Part shown: positions 63,161-64,000 of the stretch, piece after piece
Layout: the number at the start of each line of letters is the position of its first letter
Position numbering within the stretch: the first letter of the stretch is position 1
The notes under the pieces: generated by a model
What the model saw: the letters and a program-made list of their open reading frames with translations, nothing else
What the model was told of the DNA's origin: nothing
Databases searched by the model: none
From: Chondrosia reniformis
Taxonomy: Eukaryota > Porifera > Demospongiae > Chondrillida > Chondrillidae
Direction: 5' to 3'
DNA length: 64,000 nt
Assembly: GCA_947172415.1 (NCBI GenBank)
Contig: OX359200.1
Span: 932,501 to 996,500, forward strand
Position numbers and translations under genes: made by a program

Positions 63161-63270
63161 TTTCAGCTGGCAGACTCAGAGGAGGGGGAGGAGAAGAAAA
63201 GCCTTGTCCTTACCCAAAGCTCTCTAACTGTCAGTGTACCTTAGTCAAAAGGTGCTAGGAAAAAGGGTGA
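63161..63270. mobile_element. Diverged dispersed repeat R1 fragment
   Basis: GAGGAGAAGAAAAGCCTTGT, then CCAAAGCTCTC, then CTAGGAAAAAGGGTG, in R1 order but with more substitutions. Confidence 0.5.
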
Positions 63271-63289
63271 TCGTGATAATGGAACAAAT

Positions 63290-63470
63290 TGACTTAGTCT
63301 GTATTGGTATTGCATAATGCCACATACCCTTACCCATAGAGTTGGTATATGCGGACATTGCTTCAGATATTGGTATTGCATAATGCCACACACCCTTACC
63401 CAGAGAGTTGGTATATGCAGACATTGCTTCAGATATTGGTATTGCATAATGCCACACACGCAGACATTAC
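63290..63470. repeat. 62-bp tandem repeat, about 3 copies
   Basis: Unit includes GATATTGGTATTGCATAATG and GAGTTGGTATATGC; the last copy is truncated. Confidence 0.9.
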
Positions 63471-63740
63471 TTGAAGTGATATATTACTGTCTTTAACAAG
63501 ATACATTATAAAAGCACCATTACTTGATATATCTGCAGATTACTGTAGAGACACTATAGGTTTATAAAAACTTTACAGATTTGTGATGGTTACCATTTGT
63601 ATTGCTTCAGAAACACAAACAAACAAATTGTACTTCTAAGTGTTGTTTATCATAATTCACTAGCAGGCTGTATATATTAGATATACTTGTAATAACTATG
63701 CAAAATGGTTGGATTTTCTAAGGTTGTCACTCTCATTTCA

Positions 63741-63930
63741 GGATAATACAGCAAGATATTCTGTCACATGTGAAATAAATTCTAATTATGGCAGCACTGC
63801 TACTAATAGAATGATGTGTAAATGTACAAATTATAGCTATCCAACTGTGACCTTTGACATTGGAGAAGGATATACATCATTAATATCACACATGAGGGGC
63901 AAAGGTGTCCGCCTTTCTTCTCGAATATGA
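63741..63930 (+). CDS. Possible terminal exon of an unrecognised gene
   Basis: Acceptor TCTCATTTCAG at 63730-63740, then an open frame DNTARYSVTCEINSNYGSTA ending KGVRLSSRI and a stop. Cys- and Asn-rich; no family recognised and no upstream exons identified in the roughly 1 kb after the forkhead gene. Weakly supported. Confidence 0.3.
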
Positions 63931-64000
63931 CAACACATCGGCTCCCACAAAGAGGCAAATAAAATTACCATGAGATATCTCTACAGTCTGTTAATCAAAA

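Overview
The window is eukaryotic nuclear DNA from an animal. It is AT-rich, its genes are split into many exons by short GT-AG introns, and it encodes animal or holozoan families: a phospholipase C gamma with paired SH2 domains and an SH3 domain, a tektin, a forkhead factor, and HIF/SIM-class bHLH-PAS factors. Close head-to-head gene pairs, very dense minisatellites and many small foldback elements fit a sponge or another early-branching animal. The taxon is an inference and no species is claimed. All multi-exon models were assembled by hand from splice signals, frame continuity and family similarity; the complete ones close in frame.

Layout. 0-22 kb is a bHLH-PAS cluster: a partial copy on the minus strand (runs off the left edge), a complete copy on the plus strand head-to-head with it, a gene-poor 9 kb stretch of simple repeats, a chimeric pseudogene, and a second complete copy. 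21.6-25 kb holds DPM1 (minus) head-to-head with an intronless PBLD/PhzF gene (plus). 25.3-46.2 kb is one 28-exon PLC-gamma gene (minus) whose introns carry at least eight tandem arrays and many MITE-like elements. 46.4-49.7 kb holds MPHOSPH6 (plus), convergent with a TMEM64-like gene (minus). 50.2-61.1 kb holds tektin-2 (minus) head-to-head with a 17-exon secreted alpha/beta-hydrolase-like gene (plus) that resembles bacterial proteins. 61.7-62.6 kb is a forkhead gene (minus). The last kilobase holds only exon-like fragments and repeats.

There is no operon or single pathway here. Signals worth following are: a perfect 26-bp palindrome centred on CACGTG in the promoter shared by two bHLH-PAS genes; a consensus RFX X-box 15 bp from the tektin start codon; two minisatellites whose repeat unit is itself a 3' splice site (14 copies in DPM1, 5 in the secreted hydrolase gene); a pseudogene fusing the start of one exon to the middle of the last exon; and gene-conversion-like identity between bHLH-PAS paralogues that includes intron sequence.
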